Shown: positions 1-8,109, numbered from the stretch's first letter. The stretch is 64,000 nt of DNA from Amycolatopsis sp. DSM 110486 (GCF_019468465.1 NZ_CP080519.1:7805001-7869000), one strand, 5' to 3'. The notes: a model not told the origin generated them from the sequence alone. Translations and numbers: made by a program.

Positions 1-351
1 GCCGGCCGACGTCTCGAGCACGACCAGTCCGACGAGCGCGACCGACGCCCACCGTCCGAACCGCGGCCGGCTCACCAGCAGCGGCACGGCGAGTGCGAGC
101 AGGACGTGCACGGCGAGCGCGATCGGGTTGATCGGCACGGCGAAGAACGAACCGACGGCCAGCAGCGCCGACGCACCGCCGAGTCCGAAAAGGACAATAC
201 GCGTCCGTCGGCCGGGTGAGCCGGCCAGCGGAGCGAGCAGGCCCGCGCCGGCGAGGAAGGCGGTGGTGAGCAGCAACGCGAGCCGCAGCACGAGCGCCAG
301 CGCGTCCACTCCGGACGAACCGGTGGCGGCCGTGAGGTCGTGGTGATCCAT
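1..351 (-). CDS. Membrane protein, C-terminus beyond window edge
   Basis: The frame is open from an ATG at 349-351 (reverse strand) to the left edge, giving 117 visible residues that begin MDHHDLTAATGSSG. About four hydrophobic segments are visible (roughly residues 15-40, 50-65, 68-90 and 100-115), with few charged residues between them. The arrangement resembles the membrane portion of CopD-like or DUF-type actinobacterial integral membrane proteins, but no diagnostic motif is visible, so no function is assigned. It lies downstream of and co-directional with the exported SBP56-like gene, separated by a strong hairpin. An early His pair (residues 3-4) could bind metal, but that is speculation. 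Confidence 0.6.
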   Translation of the reverse strand, partial: MDHHDLTAATGSSGVDALALVLRLALLLTTAFLAGAGLLAPLAGSPGRRTRIVLFGLGGASALLAVGSFFAVPINPIALAVHVLLALAVPLLVSRPRFGRWASVALVGLVVLETSAG

Positions 352-371
352 CGTGGACCTTCCGGGGAGGT

Positions 372-405
372 CCGGTGCCGGGCCGCCGAAGCGGCCCGGC
401 ACCGG
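372..405 (-). terminator. 15-bp perfect stem terminator or attenuator
   Basis: A perfect inverted repeat, arms 372-386 and 391-405, closes a CGAA tetraloop (387-390). It begins 6 nt past the stop of the SBP56-like gene and ends 21 nt before the start of the next gene on the same strand. There is no long T tract, as is usual in actinomycetes. It could fully terminate or reduce read-through into the downstream membrane gene. Confidence 0.8.
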
Positions 406-410
406 AGGGG

Positions 411-2243
411 TCACTTGACGTCGGCGTCCGCGGCCACGAACAGCTCCGAGTGCGGCTTGGCGTTGCCGAAGTCGCCGTGGGGCCAGGACTTGCGGTTGAA
501 GTTGATCCCGACCTGGCCGGTGAACTCGTCGCGGAAGTTCTGGTCCACGGAGATCTTCCCGTCCGGGCCGAGGTTCAGCAGGTTGACCTTGTGGTCACCG
601 TCTAAACCGGACCGGGCGACGAAGTAGTTCGACACCGCGAGGTGCTGCGGCTGCGCCGTCTCGTGGTAGAACCCGTCGCTGCCGAGCGCGAGGTTGTCGT
701 AGGCGCCCCAGTGCGGGCCGGCGCCCGGCGTGCCGGGGTTGATCGGCGCCGCGCCGACGACCGTCGGCAGGTCACCGCCGCCGCCCTGCTGCGCCTTGGC
801 CTTGGTGTCTACACGGCCCTGGATGTCCTCGATCCGGTCGCCGGCGTTGACCAGCTTCCGGATGTCGAGCACGTAGACGCCGCCGGTGGTGCCGGGGTCG
901 TCCGCGCCGAGCGTGCCCTTCTGCCGCCCGACGATCGCGCGGTAGAGGTACTTGTCGTCCGGGCTGGTCTGGATCCAGCCGCCGTTGGAACTGGCGCCGT
1001 TGGCGTCGTTGCCCGGGTAGATGGCCTTGTTGGCCGCCCCGTCGTCGAACACCTCGATCCAATGCGGATCCTTCGCCGTGATGTCCGGCGTGTAGAACAC
1101 CGCTCCACCCTGCATGGTCTGGGCGAAGGCGCCCTTGTGGCCCGGCAGGTTCGTCACCGTGGTCTCCATGACCGCGCGGCTTTCCGAGTGCAGCGGGTCG
1201 GCCGGGTCGGCGCGCGGGCCGTCCGGCAGGTAGGAGACCGCCTTGAGCTTCGGGTGGTTGCGGTCGGAGATGTCCCACGTGCGCACGGTCGGGCGCCGCA
1301 GGTACGGCGACGGCTGCTTCACCGGGTCGAGGATGATGTTGCGCGGTTCGGCGTAGTCGCTGGTGACCAACGTGTTCAGATCCTCGCGGGCCTGCACGCC
1401 GTGCGGGTTGGCGCACGTCGGTTTCCCGAGCTGCGGGAGGTTGTCGCACAGCTTGGGGTTGTCGCCTTGCGGTGTCGCGGCCGGGTTCTGTGACAGGACC
1501 TGCGCGTTCTGGTCGAAGTGCACGACCTCGCCGGGGCTGCCGGCGAACCCGTTGCCGATCTGCGTGCTGCCGTCCTGGTAGGTGTACGGCCCGGGCACGA
1601 CCGGCCCGCCCATGTAGGTGCCGTACGCCGTGCCGTCCTTGAGCACCCAGTACGCGTCGGGCACCGAACCGCCGAGCGTCTGTGTCGGCAGGCTGACGCC
1701 CTTGAGTTTCAGCTGTGGCAAGGAACTCACATCGAACGCATACGTCGCCGCGGCGAACAGTGCGCCCGCGTAGATCGTGTCGCCCTTGTGCCACACGTAC
1801 TGCATGTGGTGCGGCTCGTTCTCGACGAGCGGGCCGACCGTCGCGGTGTTCACGACCTTGCCGTACGACGGCGAGCCCTGCGTCGCGTCGATCACAGCGA
1901 GGAAATCGGGACCGGGCAAGGCGTTCTTCACCTTGTTGAGCCCGCCGCCGAGGGTACCCGGCAGGTTCTTGACGTCCTTCACCGCGGTGTCGGCGATGTT
2001 CTCGTCACCGGCCCACACGAGCAGCCACTTCTTCGGCGTGCCCGACTTCGCGGTGAGATCCTTCGACACCAGGTGGTTCTGCACCCAGTACTGCTTGCCG
2101 TCGGCCGCGGTCTTGCTGTCGGTGAACACCTGCACATCCGCGTACGCACTCGTGCTCGCCCCGGTGTAGGTCACCGCCGCGATCGCCAACGCGGTGGCCA
2201 TCGACCCCGTCACCACCTTCCGCCAACGCGGACTGGATCGCAT
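411..2243 (-). CDS. Exported SBP56 (selenium-binding / methanethiol oxidase) family protein
   Basis: The 610-residue product starts with a classic signal peptide (basic residues 2-9, hydrophobic core to about 28, probable cleavage after AYA at 33-35). The mature part resembles SBP56 proteins: a LLVWAG stretch near 74-79, then DFLAVIDA near 113-120, SPSYGKV near 124-130 and EPHH at 143-146, where family members carry conserved His residues linked to copper binding. A C-terminal WPHGDFGNAKPHSELF segment resembles the family's end. SBP56 proteins include copper-dependent methanethiol oxidases, which turn methanethiol into formaldehyde, sulfide and peroxide; the substrate here is not known. The product is longer than typical members (about 460), with extra loops. 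An AAGGAG ribosome site precedes the ATG. Export is suggested by the leader. Confidence 0.75.
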   Translation of the reverse strand: MRSSPRWRKVVTGSMATALAIAAVTYTGASTSAYADVQVFTDSKTAADGKQYWVQNHLVSKDLTAKSGTPKKWLLVWAGDENIADTAVKDVKNLPGTLGGGLNKVKNALPGPDFLAVIDATQGSPSYGKVVNTATVGPLVENEPHHMQYVWHKGDTIYAGALFAAATYAFDVSSLPQLKLKGVSLPTQTLGGSVPDAYWVLKDGTAYGTYMGGPVVPGPYTYQDGSTQIGNGFAGSPGEVVHFDQNAQVLSQNPAATPQGDNPKLCDNLPQLGKPTCANPHGVQAREDLNTLVTSDYAEPRNIILDPVKQPSPYLRRPTVRTWDISDRNHPKLKAVSYLPDGPRADPADPLHSESRAVMETTVTNLPGHKGAFAQTMQGGAVFYTPDITAKDPHWIEVFDDGAANKAIYPGNDANGASSNGGWIQTSPDDKYLYRAIVGRQKGTLGADDPGTTGGVYVLDIRKLVNAGDRIEDIQGRVDTKAKAQQGGGGDLPTVVGAAPINPGTPGAGPHWGAYDNLALGSDGFYHETAQPQHLAVSNYFVARSGLDGDHKVNLLNLGPDGKISVDQNFRDEFTGQVGINFNRKSWPHGDFGNAKPHSELFVAADADVK

Positions 2244-2513
2244 GCACGTTCTCCTTGTTCGTCGTTCCCGCGCCCGTTTTCCGGGCAGGACAAAGACACC
2301 GTCGGTGCGGTGCTGGTTCTTCGAACCCGGGCGGCTTACTCGTTCCGAAACGCCACGGGTTCGGACATGCGCGAAATAGTTGCGCCATTCAGACCAACCG
2401 TCAATACGGTGATCAATCCCTGAGACGCCGCCGTATCGGGTGAATCCCCGGCACCGACGTCTGCCCAGCTGAGCAGGTCTGCATCACCCGACCGTGTGAC
2501 TGGCACAAAACAG
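2244..2513. promoter_or_regulatory. Upstream region of the SBP56-like gene
   Basis: About 270 nt without a convincing gene, between the poxB terminator and the SBP56-like start. It should carry the promoter of the exported protein. A 7-bp inverted repeat (CGAACCC at 2322-2328, GGGTTCG at 2357-2363) and an AT-richer stretch at about 2370-2420 are visible; neither matches an operator I can name. Confidence 0.4.
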
Positions 2514-2546
2514 AAGAGGCCCGGCCGAGGAACGGCCGGGCCTCTT
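2514..2546 (-). terminator. poxB transcription terminator
   Basis: A perfect 14-bp stem (arms 2514-2527 and 2533-2546) with an AGGAA loop lies 15 nt downstream of the poxB stop on the reverse strand. The stem has an AAGAGG/CCTCTT base and GC-rich top. This is a typical actinobacterial intrinsic terminator. Confidence 0.85.
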
Positions 2547-2561
2547 GGGCTGCGGAGGCGG

Positions 2562-4304
2562 TTACGCCTTTTCGTCGACGTCGTGCGCCGAGATCAGGGT
2601 CTCCTCGATCTTGGCGATGGCGAAGCCCCACGCCTGGCCGACAGTGGGCTTCGGCGGGATCACGATCTCTTCGGCATTGGTGACGACGTCGACCAGCACC
2701 GGGCCGGGGTGGGCCAGTGCGGCGCGGACACCGGCGTCGACCTGGTCGGGGTGCTCGACGCGAACGGCGTGGATGCCGCAGGCCCGGGCGACGCCGGCGA
2801 GGTCCGGGTTCTTGAGCACGGTGCCGAACTCGGGGATGCCGCCCTGTTCCTGCTCGAGCTTGACCATGCCGAGGCGGGAGTTGTCGAACACGAAGATCTT
2901 CACCGGCAGCTCGTAGGCCGCGACCGTGAGCAGTTCGCCCATGAGCATGGTGAGGCCGCCGTCACCGCAGAACGCGATGGTCTGGCGGGCCGGGTCGAGC
3001 TGGGCGGCACCGAGGGCGTGGGGCAGCGCGTTGGCCATGGAGCCCAGGTTGTACGACCCGAGCAGCTGCCGGTTTCCGTGCAGGGTCACGAAGCGGGCGA
3101 GCCACACCGTCGACATGCCGGTGTCGGAGGTGAACACCGCGTCGGCGTCGGCGTGGCGGTCGATAGCTGCCGCGAGCACCTCAGGGCGGATGGCGCGCTC
3201 GCGGTTGTCGAACTGCTTGCGTACGCGGCCGGTGACGGTGGAGTCGTAGCCGGGGTCGGCGAGGTGGCGCTGGCGGTCGCGCCAGCTCGTGTAGCGCTCG
3301 CGGGACGCCGTGAGGTGCGCGCGCGAGGGCTTCGCCTCGAGCAGCGGCAGCAGCGCGGCCAGCGTGGTGCGGGCGTCGCCGACGAGCGCGTGGTCCACGT
3401 GCACGCGGCGGCCGATGCGTTCACCCTCGTGGTCGATCTGCACCACGGTCTTGCCCTTCGGGTACCAGTCTCGGTACGGGAAGTCGGTGCCCACCATCAG
3501 CAGCACGTCGCCGTGGCTCAGCGCGTGCTGCGCCGCGGGGTTGCCGATCAGGCCGGTTTGCCCGACCTGGTAGTCGTTGTCCCGTTCGAGGGTTTCCTTG
3601 CCCTTGAGGGTCAGGACCATCGGCGCGGCAAGGGTTTCCGCCGTCGCCAGCACCTCGTCGCGGGCCGGGCGTGCGCCGGAGCCGACCAGCATGGTCACGG
3701 TGTCCGCGCCGTTGAGCACGGCCGCCACCTCGCCGAGCGCCCCGGCCTCCGGGGTCACCGGCGGGTGCTGGCTCACGAACCGCGGCTCCTGCGTGCCGTG
3801 CGGCAGCTCGCGTCCCGCGATGTCGCCCGGCAGGGTCAGCACGGCCACCCCGTTGCGTGCGTACGCCGCGTTCACCGCCAGCTCCAGCAGGTACGGGAAC
3901 TGGGCCGGGTCGGTGATCGTGCGGGAGAACACCGACACGTCGCGGAACACGGCGTCGTTGTCCACTTCCTGGTGGTAGTCGCTGCCCATCTCGGCGCTGG
4001 GCACCTGGCCGCAGATCGCGAGCAGGGGGGTGTGGGACTTCTTCGCGTCGTAGAGGCCGTTGAGCAGGTGCAGCGAGCCCGGTCCGACGGTGCCCATGCA
4101 CACGCCGATCCGGCCGGTGAGCTGCGACTGCGCGCCCGCGGCGAACGCGCCCGCCTCCTCGTGCCGGACTCCTATCCACCGGATGCGGGGCTCCTGGCGC
4201 AGCGCGTCGGTGATCGGGTTCAGCGCGTCGCCGACCACGCCCCACATCGCGGACACGCCGTGGTCGGCCAGGCTTTGCACGAGCATCTTCCCGACAGTGG
4301 TCAT
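2562..4304 (-). CDS. poxB: Pyruvate dehydrogenase (quinone) / pyruvate oxidase
   Basis: The 580-residue ThDP enzyme matches PoxB in length and order: N-terminal PYR domain with the activating Glu in HEE (48-50), a central FAD/CoA-like domain, and a C-terminal PP domain with the ThDP-Mg motif starting GDGG and ending in an Asn about 30 residues later (VFDNSRLGM). The family decarboxylates pyruvate to acetate and CO2 and passes electrons to quinones at the membrane. The segment GTVGPGSLHLLNGLYDAK is typical of PoxB rather than acetolactate synthase. It is the second gene of a two-gene operon, 10 nt after the flavodoxin-fold gene, and ends at a strong terminator. It probably serves overflow or micro-aerobic pyruvate oxidation. 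Confidence 0.9.
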   Translation of the reverse strand: MTTVGKMLVQSLADHGVSAMWGVVGDALNPITDALRQEPRIRWIGVRHEEAGAFAAGAQSQLTGRIGVCMGTVGPGSLHLLNGLYDAKKSHTPLLAICGQVPSAEMGSDYHQEVDNDAVFRDVSVFSRTITDPAQFPYLLELAVNAAYARNGVAVLTLPGDIAGRELPHGTQEPRFVSQHPPVTPEAGALGEVAAVLNGADTVTMLVGSGARPARDEVLATAETLAAPMVLTLKGKETLERDNDYQVGQTGLIGNPAAQHALSHGDVLLMVGTDFPYRDWYPKGKTVVQIDHEGERIGRRVHVDHALVGDARTTLAALLPLLEAKPSRAHLTASRERYTSWRDRQRHLADPGYDSTVTGRVRKQFDNRERAIRPEVLAAAIDRHADADAVFTSDTGMSTVWLARFVTLHGNRQLLGSYNLGSMANALPHALGAAQLDPARQTIAFCGDGGLTMLMGELLTVAAYELPVKIFVFDNSRLGMVKLEQEQGGIPEFGTVLKNPDLAGVARACGIHAVRVEHPDQVDAGVRAALAHPGPVLVDVVTNAEEIVIPPKPTVGQAWGFAIAKIEETLISAHDVDEKA

Positions 4305-4314
4305 CGGTGTCCTC

Positions 4315-5034
4315 TCAGCGGTATTCGGGGTTGGGATGGGTGAAATCGAACCGCTCGCCCTCGTCCCAGGCCGCTCGCTGGTTGCCGTACGCGGGGATTC
4401 CGCCCGCGTCCTTCAGCATTTTCGCCAGGTGCATGAGGTTCCACGTCATGAACGTGGTGTTGCGGTTCGTGAAGTCGTTCTCCGGCCCGCCCGACCCCGG
4501 GTCCAGGTAGGACGGACCCGGGCCGATCGGCCCGAGCCAGCCGGCGTCGGCCTGCGGCGGGATCGTGTAACCGAGGTGCTGGAGGCTGTAGAGCACGTTC
4601 ATCGCGCAGTGCTTCACCCCGTCCTCGTTGCCGGTGAGCAGGCAGCCACCGACGCGTCCGTAGTAAGCGTACTGGCCGGCGTCGTTGAGCAGGTGTGAAC
4701 ACGCATAGAGCCGTTCGATGACCTTCTTCATTTCGGACGAGTTGTCCCCGAGCCAGATCGGTCCACACAGGACCAGGATGTCGGCGGCCAGCACCTTCTC
4801 GTACAGCGCCGGCCATTCGTCGCTCGCCCAGCCGCGCTCGGTCATGTCGGGGTACACCCCGACGGCGATGTCGTGGTCGATCGTCCGGATCACCTCGACC
4901 TCGACGCCCTCGCGCCGCATGAGCTCCGCGCTCACCCGCAGGAGTCCTTCGGTGTTGCTCGGCTCCGGCGAGCGCTTCAGCGTGCTGTTGAAGAACACGG
5001 CGCGCAGGCCGTCGAATCGGGGACTCACAGACAC
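4315..5034 (-). CDS. Flavodoxin-fold NAD(P)H-dependent oxidoreductase
   Basis: The 239-residue product has the FMN-binding flavodoxin-like fold: an N-terminal strand and phosphate-loop region (AVFFNSTLKRSPEPSNTEG), then LVLCGPIWLGDNSSEMKKVIER, the second flavin-binding loop of the NADPH-dependent FMN reductase / WrbA-like group. The family reduces quinones or other electrophiles with NAD(P)H. The C-terminal 70 residues, rich in Asn and Gly, form an extension typical of the actinobacterial subgroup. It is the first gene of an operon with poxB, 10 nt apart, which suggests shared regulation and perhaps quinone or redox homeostasis, though no direct functional link is proved. Confidence 0.8.
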   Translation of the reverse strand: MSVSPRFDGLRAVFFNSTLKRSPEPSNTEGLLRVSAELMRREGVEVEVIRTIDHDIAVGVYPDMTERGWASDEWPALYEKVLAADILVLCGPIWLGDNSSEMKKVIERLYACSHLLNDAGQYAYYGRVGGCLLTGNEDGVKHCAMNVLYSLQHLGYTIPPQADAGWLGPIGPGPSYLDPGSGGPENDFTNRNTTFMTWNLMHLAKMLKDAGGIPAYGNQRAAWDEGERFDFTHPNPEYR

Positions 5035-5156
5035 TCCAGGGTTCGGTGGGCGGTGGACCTCACCCTAGGGAGCAGCACGCGGAGTCACCATTATCGGGAC
5101 GTTACGGCGGTTCTTACGGAAGTGTTGTGGCCGGTTTCGCCGGCCGGTGCCGAGAC

Positions 5157-5441
5157 TTACGGCCGGCGCTGTTCGATCGTGAAGCCGAGCTTCCCCAGCA
5201 CCGCCACCGCGCCCGCTTTGCCGCCTTCGAAGTCGCCGGGGGCGAGGCGCTCGCCGGTGGCGAACTCGTACGCCGTACCGAGCAGGGCCTTGTGCGGGTA
5301 CCGCTTGCCGTCCCACACCAGCTCGTAGGTGCGCGACGGGCCGAACCCGTGCGCCGCGAAGAACGCCTCCGCCCCGAGCCGGTCGTACTCCTGCGCGGCG
5401 CGCACCACGTCCGCCTCGCTCACGCGGCTCCACGACACCAT
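5157..5441 (-). CDS. Stand-alone ScoMcrA-like N-terminal head domain protein
   Basis: A 94-residue protein starting MVSWSRVSEADVV, chosen because a GGGAGG ribosome site lies about 10 nt upstream; a longer in-frame start exists at 5537 but adds low-complexity residues. The sequence (AAQEYDRLGAEAFFAAHGFGPS, then DGKRYPHKALLGTAYEFATG, then LAPGDFEGG and LGKLGFTI) closely fits the head domain found at the N-terminus of the ScoMcrA type IV restriction enzyme, which cuts 5-methylcytosine and phosphorothioate DNA. Here only this domain is present, with no HNH nuclease or SRA-like domain. It may be a DNA- or protein-binding module on its own, or a remnant. The domain call rests on sequence resemblance from memory. 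Confidence 0.65.
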   Translation of the reverse strand: MVSWSRVSEADVVRAAQEYDRLGAEAFFAAHGFGPSRTYELVWDGKRYPHKALLGTAYEFATGERLAPGDFEGGKAGAVAVLGKLGFTIEQRRP

Positions 5442-5544
5442 CTCTGCCGGACCTCCCGGGCTGGGCGACACGTCGCAGCCCAGCGTGGGGCCGGCGCGGG
5501 GTGCTTCGCATCGGGGAATTCCCCGGTGGGCGCCCACCGGGCGA

Positions 5545-6762
5545 TTAGGGACGCACCGGCCGTTTCGTCACCACCAGCAGCGCGACGTCGTCCTGGGCCG
5601 GGTTCGTGCCGACGAGCGCGGCCATCACTCGGGCGCACACGGCTTCCGGGTCGCCCGTGGTCATGGCGGTGGTCAGTTTGCGGAAGCCGTCGTCGAGGTC
5701 GGCGTCGCGGCGTTCGACGAGGCCGTCGGTGTAGAAGCCGAGCGTGCACTCCGGCGGCAGCGCGACCACGGTGTCGCGCCGGTCCGCGGGTGGCAGGCCC
5801 AGGCCCACGGGCAGGTCCGGCGGGACGTCCAGCAGGCGCGCGGGGGAGCCGGGCGTGGCCAGCACGGGCGGCGGGTGCCCGGCGAGGGACAGCACGAGGG
5901 TTTCGCGGTCCGGCGGCACGACGGCGTACGCGACGGTCGCCATGATGCCTTCCTCGAAGTGGTTCATCTTGCGGCTCAGCTTGCCCAGCGCCTCCGCGGG
6001 ACTCGCGGCGTCGAGCGCGTACGCGCGCAGGGCACTGCGCAGCCGGCCCATCACCACGGCGGCGCCGAGGCCGTGGCCGGCGACGTCGCCCATGACGATG
6101 CCGAGGCGGTCGCCGGGGAGCGGGAACACGTCGTACCAGTCGCCCCCGACGGCGAAGTCCGCGCCGGGCACGTAGCGGGACGCGAAGTCCAGGCCCGGCA
6201 CCGAGGCGATGCGCGCCGGCAGGAGACTTCGCTGCAGCGCCGTCGCGGCCGCGCGGTCTTCGCCCGCGGCCTCGGCCACCATCGTCAACGCGAGGCGGGC
6301 CGCGGCGATCCGCAGGAGCTCGATGTCGTCCGAGTCGAACGCACGCTCCACTGTGGACCCGATGTGCAGCACGCCCACGAGCTCGTCGCGGGCGAGCATC
6401 GGCACGCCGAGGAGCACTTTGAGACCGCGTTCCCACAGCAGCGCGTTGATCACGGTCGACTCGTCGACATGGTCGATCAGCACCGGTGCGCGCTGCGCCG
6501 CGACCCGCCCGGCGAACCCGGCTCCGACCGGCACCCGCACGCCTTGGAAGACCTCTTCCTCGATGCCCGCCGACGCGATCGCGGTGAGCCGTCCGGCGGC
6601 CTCGTCGTAGCGCAGCACGGTCGCGGTGTCGACGTCGAACAGCTCACGCACGCGCTCCAGCAGCGTGCGCAGCAGCGGCTCCAGTTCGAGCCGGCCGAGG
6701 GCGGTGTCGGTGATCGACTCCAGCCGGTGCAGCCGGTCGCGGGCGCCGGGTTCGACGGGCAT
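5545..6762 (-). CDS. GAF domain / PP2C (SpoIIE-type) serine phosphatase
   Basis: The 405-residue protein has a GAF sensor domain (about 15-165) followed by a PPM/SpoIIE phosphatase domain (about 185-400). Metal-binding and catalytic motifs are present: GGDWYDVF, MGDVAGHG, LAGHPPP, YTDGLVE and QDDVALLVV. Such proteins dephosphorylate anti-sigma-factor antagonists (STAS proteins) in partner-switching control of alternative sigma factors. No RsbW-like kinase or STAS gene is next to it, so the partner is unknown. The start is the ATG at 6762, with the two ArsR-type operators just upstream between it and the divergent SRPBCC-arsR operon, so its expression may also answer to that repressor. Confidence 0.88.
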   Translation of the reverse strand: MPVEPGARDRLHRLESITDTALGRLELEPLLRTLLERVRELFDVDTATVLRYDEAAGRLTAIASAGIEEEVFQGVRVPVGAGFAGRVAAQRAPVLIDHVDESTVINALLWERGLKVLLGVPMLARDELVGVLHIGSTVERAFDSDDIELLRIAAARLALTMVAEAAGEDRAAATALQRSLLPARIASVPGLDFASRYVPGADFAVGGDWYDVFPLPGDRLGIVMGDVAGHGLGAAVVMGRLRSALRAYALDAASPAEALGKLSRKMNHFEEGIMATVAYAVVPPDRETLVLSLAGHPPPVLATPGSPARLLDVPPDLPVGLGLPPADRRDTVVALPPECTLGFYTDGLVERRDADLDDGFRKLTTAMTTGDPEAVCARVMAALVGTNPAQDDVALLVVTKRPVRP

Positions 6763-6790
6763 TGGACCAGGCTACTGGGCCGCGGCACCT

Positions 6791-6805
6791 GCAACCGATG
6801 GTTGC
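6791..6805. promoter_or_regulatory. Operator 1, GCAACC-N3-GGTTGC
   Basis: GCAACCGATGGTTGC is a 6-bp-arm inverted repeat with a 3-nt centre. It lies 28 nt upstream of the phosphatase start and pairs with a second copy 40 bp away whose sequence is its exact reverse complement. It is a probable site for the ArsR-family regulator encoded at 7313-7663. Confidence 0.75.
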
Positions 6806-6830
6806 GCGGCGAAGCGGCGTCCCCTAACCT

Positions 6831-6845
6831 GCAACCATCGGTTGC
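6831..6845. promoter_or_regulatory. Operator 2, GCAACC-N3-GGTTGC
   Basis: GCAACCATCGGTTGC, the exact reverse complement of the site at 6791-6805, lies 18 nt before the ATG of the SRPBCC gene. Its position would let a bound repressor cover the start of the SRPBCC-arsR-SRPBCC transcript, as expected for ArsR autoregulation. Confidence 0.78.
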
Positions 6846-6863
6846 GAAAGGGGAAGGACGGCC

Positions 6864-7316
6864 ATGGAGTACGGCACCATCGAGCGCGAGATCCGGGTGG
6901 CGGCGCCGCCCGAAGTCGTCTACGAGGTGATCACGCAGCCCGAGCACATCGCGGCGTGGTGGGGGTTCGACGCGGTGTTCGAGGGGACCGCGGGAACTCT
7001 GAACCGGCCGCGCCGGGACGGGAGCGGGACGGTCGTCGTGCCGGTGTCCGTCGTCGAGGCGCAGCCGCCGCGGCGGTTCGTGTTCCGCTGGGTGCAGCCG
7101 GAGGGGGAAACGGCGACGCCGGAGAACTCGTTCCTCGTCACGTTCGAGCTGGTGCCCGCGGACGGCGGCACGCTGCTGAAACTCACCGAGGCCGGCTTCC
7201 GCGAGATCGGGTGGGAGGCGGCGCGGCTCGAGGCGTACTACCTCGACCACACCGCGGGCTGGGACGAACACCTGCCCAACCTGGCGGCATACGCGGCCGG
7301 CCTGGTGCACTCGTGA
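6864..7316 (+). CDS. SRPBCC (AHSA1-like) domain protein
   Basis: The 150-residue protein has the AHSA1/START-like fold: IEREIRVAAPPEVVYEVIT at the N-terminus, an AAWWGFDA motif, a central PPRRFVFRW strand and a long C-terminal helix (about 125-148). These small hydrophobic-cavity proteins bind lipophilic ligands; the ligand is unknown. It heads a three-gene operon with an ArsR regulator (4-nt overlap) and a second SRPBCC protein. ArsR-SRPBCC pairs are common in actinomycetes, and the SRPBCC partner is often thought to shape the signal. A GAAAGGGGAAGG ribosome site precedes the ATG. Confidence 0.85.
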   Translation: MEYGTIEREIRVAAPPEVVYEVITQPEHIAAWWGFDAVFEGTAGTLNRPRRDGSGTVVVPVSVVEAQPPRRFVFRWVQPEGETATPENSFLVTFELVPADGGTLLKLTEAGFREIGWEAARLEAYYLDHTAGWDEHLPNLAAYAAGLVHS

Positions 7317-7663
7317 TCGACGACGACCTGTGGGCCGCCCTCGGCGACCCCACCCGGCGGCACCTGCTGGACCTGCTGCTGGCCGACGGGTTCGGCACGG
7401 CGACGGGACTGAGCGAGCACCTGCCGGTGACGCGTCAGGCGGTCGCCAAGCACCTCGCCGTGCTGGAGCGCGCGGAGCTGGTCGTGGCCCGCAAGGACGG
7501 GCGTGAGGTCCGGTACGTCGTCAACGAAGCGCAGTTCGCCCGCGCCGTCGCGCAGCTGACCTCCGTCGGCGCGGCGTGGGACGCCCGGCTGCGGCGGATC
7601 AAGACGATCGCCGAGTCGATCCAGGCTCTGCGTTCGGCCGAAGGAAAGGAACCCCCGTCATGA
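7313..7663 (+). CDS. ArsR-family winged-helix repressor
   Basis: The 116-residue product starts with GTG at 7313, overlapping the previous stop in a GTGA junction. The ArsR winged-helix signature is clear: LWAALGDPTRRHLLDLLL at 6-23, recognition helix VTRQAVAKHLAVLERAELV at about 38-56 and wing ARKDGREVRYVVN. No Cys pair or other metal-binding motif is seen, which fits the non-metal-sensing group coupled to SRPBCC/AHSA1 proteins. It probably represses its own operon and perhaps the divergent phosphatase through the two GCAACC-N3-GGTTGC sites. Its stop overlaps the next start (ATGA). Confidence 0.88.
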   Translation: MIDDDLWAALGDPTRRHLLDLLLADGFGTATGLSEHLPVTRQAVAKHLAVLERAELVVARKDGREVRYVVNEAQFARAVAQLTSVGAAWDARLRRIKTIAESIQALRSAEGKEPPS

Positions 7664-8109
7664 CCCCGGACTACCAGAAGACCGTCTCGGTCAACGCGGC
7701 TCCCGACACCGTGTTCGACGCGCTCACGACTGTCGCCGGCCTCGGCGCGTGGTGGACCCGCGTCACGGGATCAGGCGACGCCGGCGGCGAGCTCCGGTTC
7801 TTCTTCTCCCATCCGGACCCGTGCGTGATGCGGGTCGACGAAGCCACGCGGCCGAGCGTGGTGCGCTGGACCGTGACCTCGTGCGACTTCCTCCCCGACT
7901 GGGTCGGCACGCGGCCGGCCTTCACCATCGTCCCGGTCGACGGCGCGACGGAGCTTCGCTTCCGCCACCACGGCCTGACCGCGGAGCTCGATTGCCTCGA
8001 CATGTGCACCCGCGGCTGGAACCACTTCACCGAAAGCCTGCGCGCCTACGCGGAATCCGGCGTCGGCATGCCGAGCGGCAGCCCGGCCGACCTGGCCCGG
8101 CGCCGATGA
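7660..8109 (+). CDS. Second SRPBCC domain protein
   Basis: The 149-residue protein begins MTPDYQKTVSVNAAPDTVFDAL, with an AAGGAAAGGAA ribosome site and an ATGA overlap with arsR. It has the SRPBCC pattern of an N-terminal strand, an AWWTRVTG motif and a C-terminal helix (CTRGWNHFTESLRAYAESG). It differs clearly from the first SRPBCC gene, so the operon carries two distinct members. The ligand is unknown. It is the last gene of the ArsR operon; the next gene follows after 115 nt. Confidence 0.83.
   Translation: MTPDYQKTVSVNAAPDTVFDALTTVAGLGAWWTRVTGSGDAGGELRFFFSHPDPCVMRVDEATRPSVVRWTVTSCDFLPDWVGTRPAFTIVPVDGATELRFRHHGLTAELDCLDMCTRGWNHFTESLRAYAESGVGMPSGSPADLARRR

Noticed and set aside
411..1493. 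Long frames on the plus strand opposite the SBP56-like gene
   Set aside because: Arg- and Val-rich text without domains; codon pattern fits the reverse-strand gene. Typical GC-rich shadow frames.
5442..5537. Longer N-terminus of the ScoMcrA head-domain protein
   Set aside because: The added 32 residues are low-complexity and the internal ATG has a GGGAGG ribosome site at the right distance.
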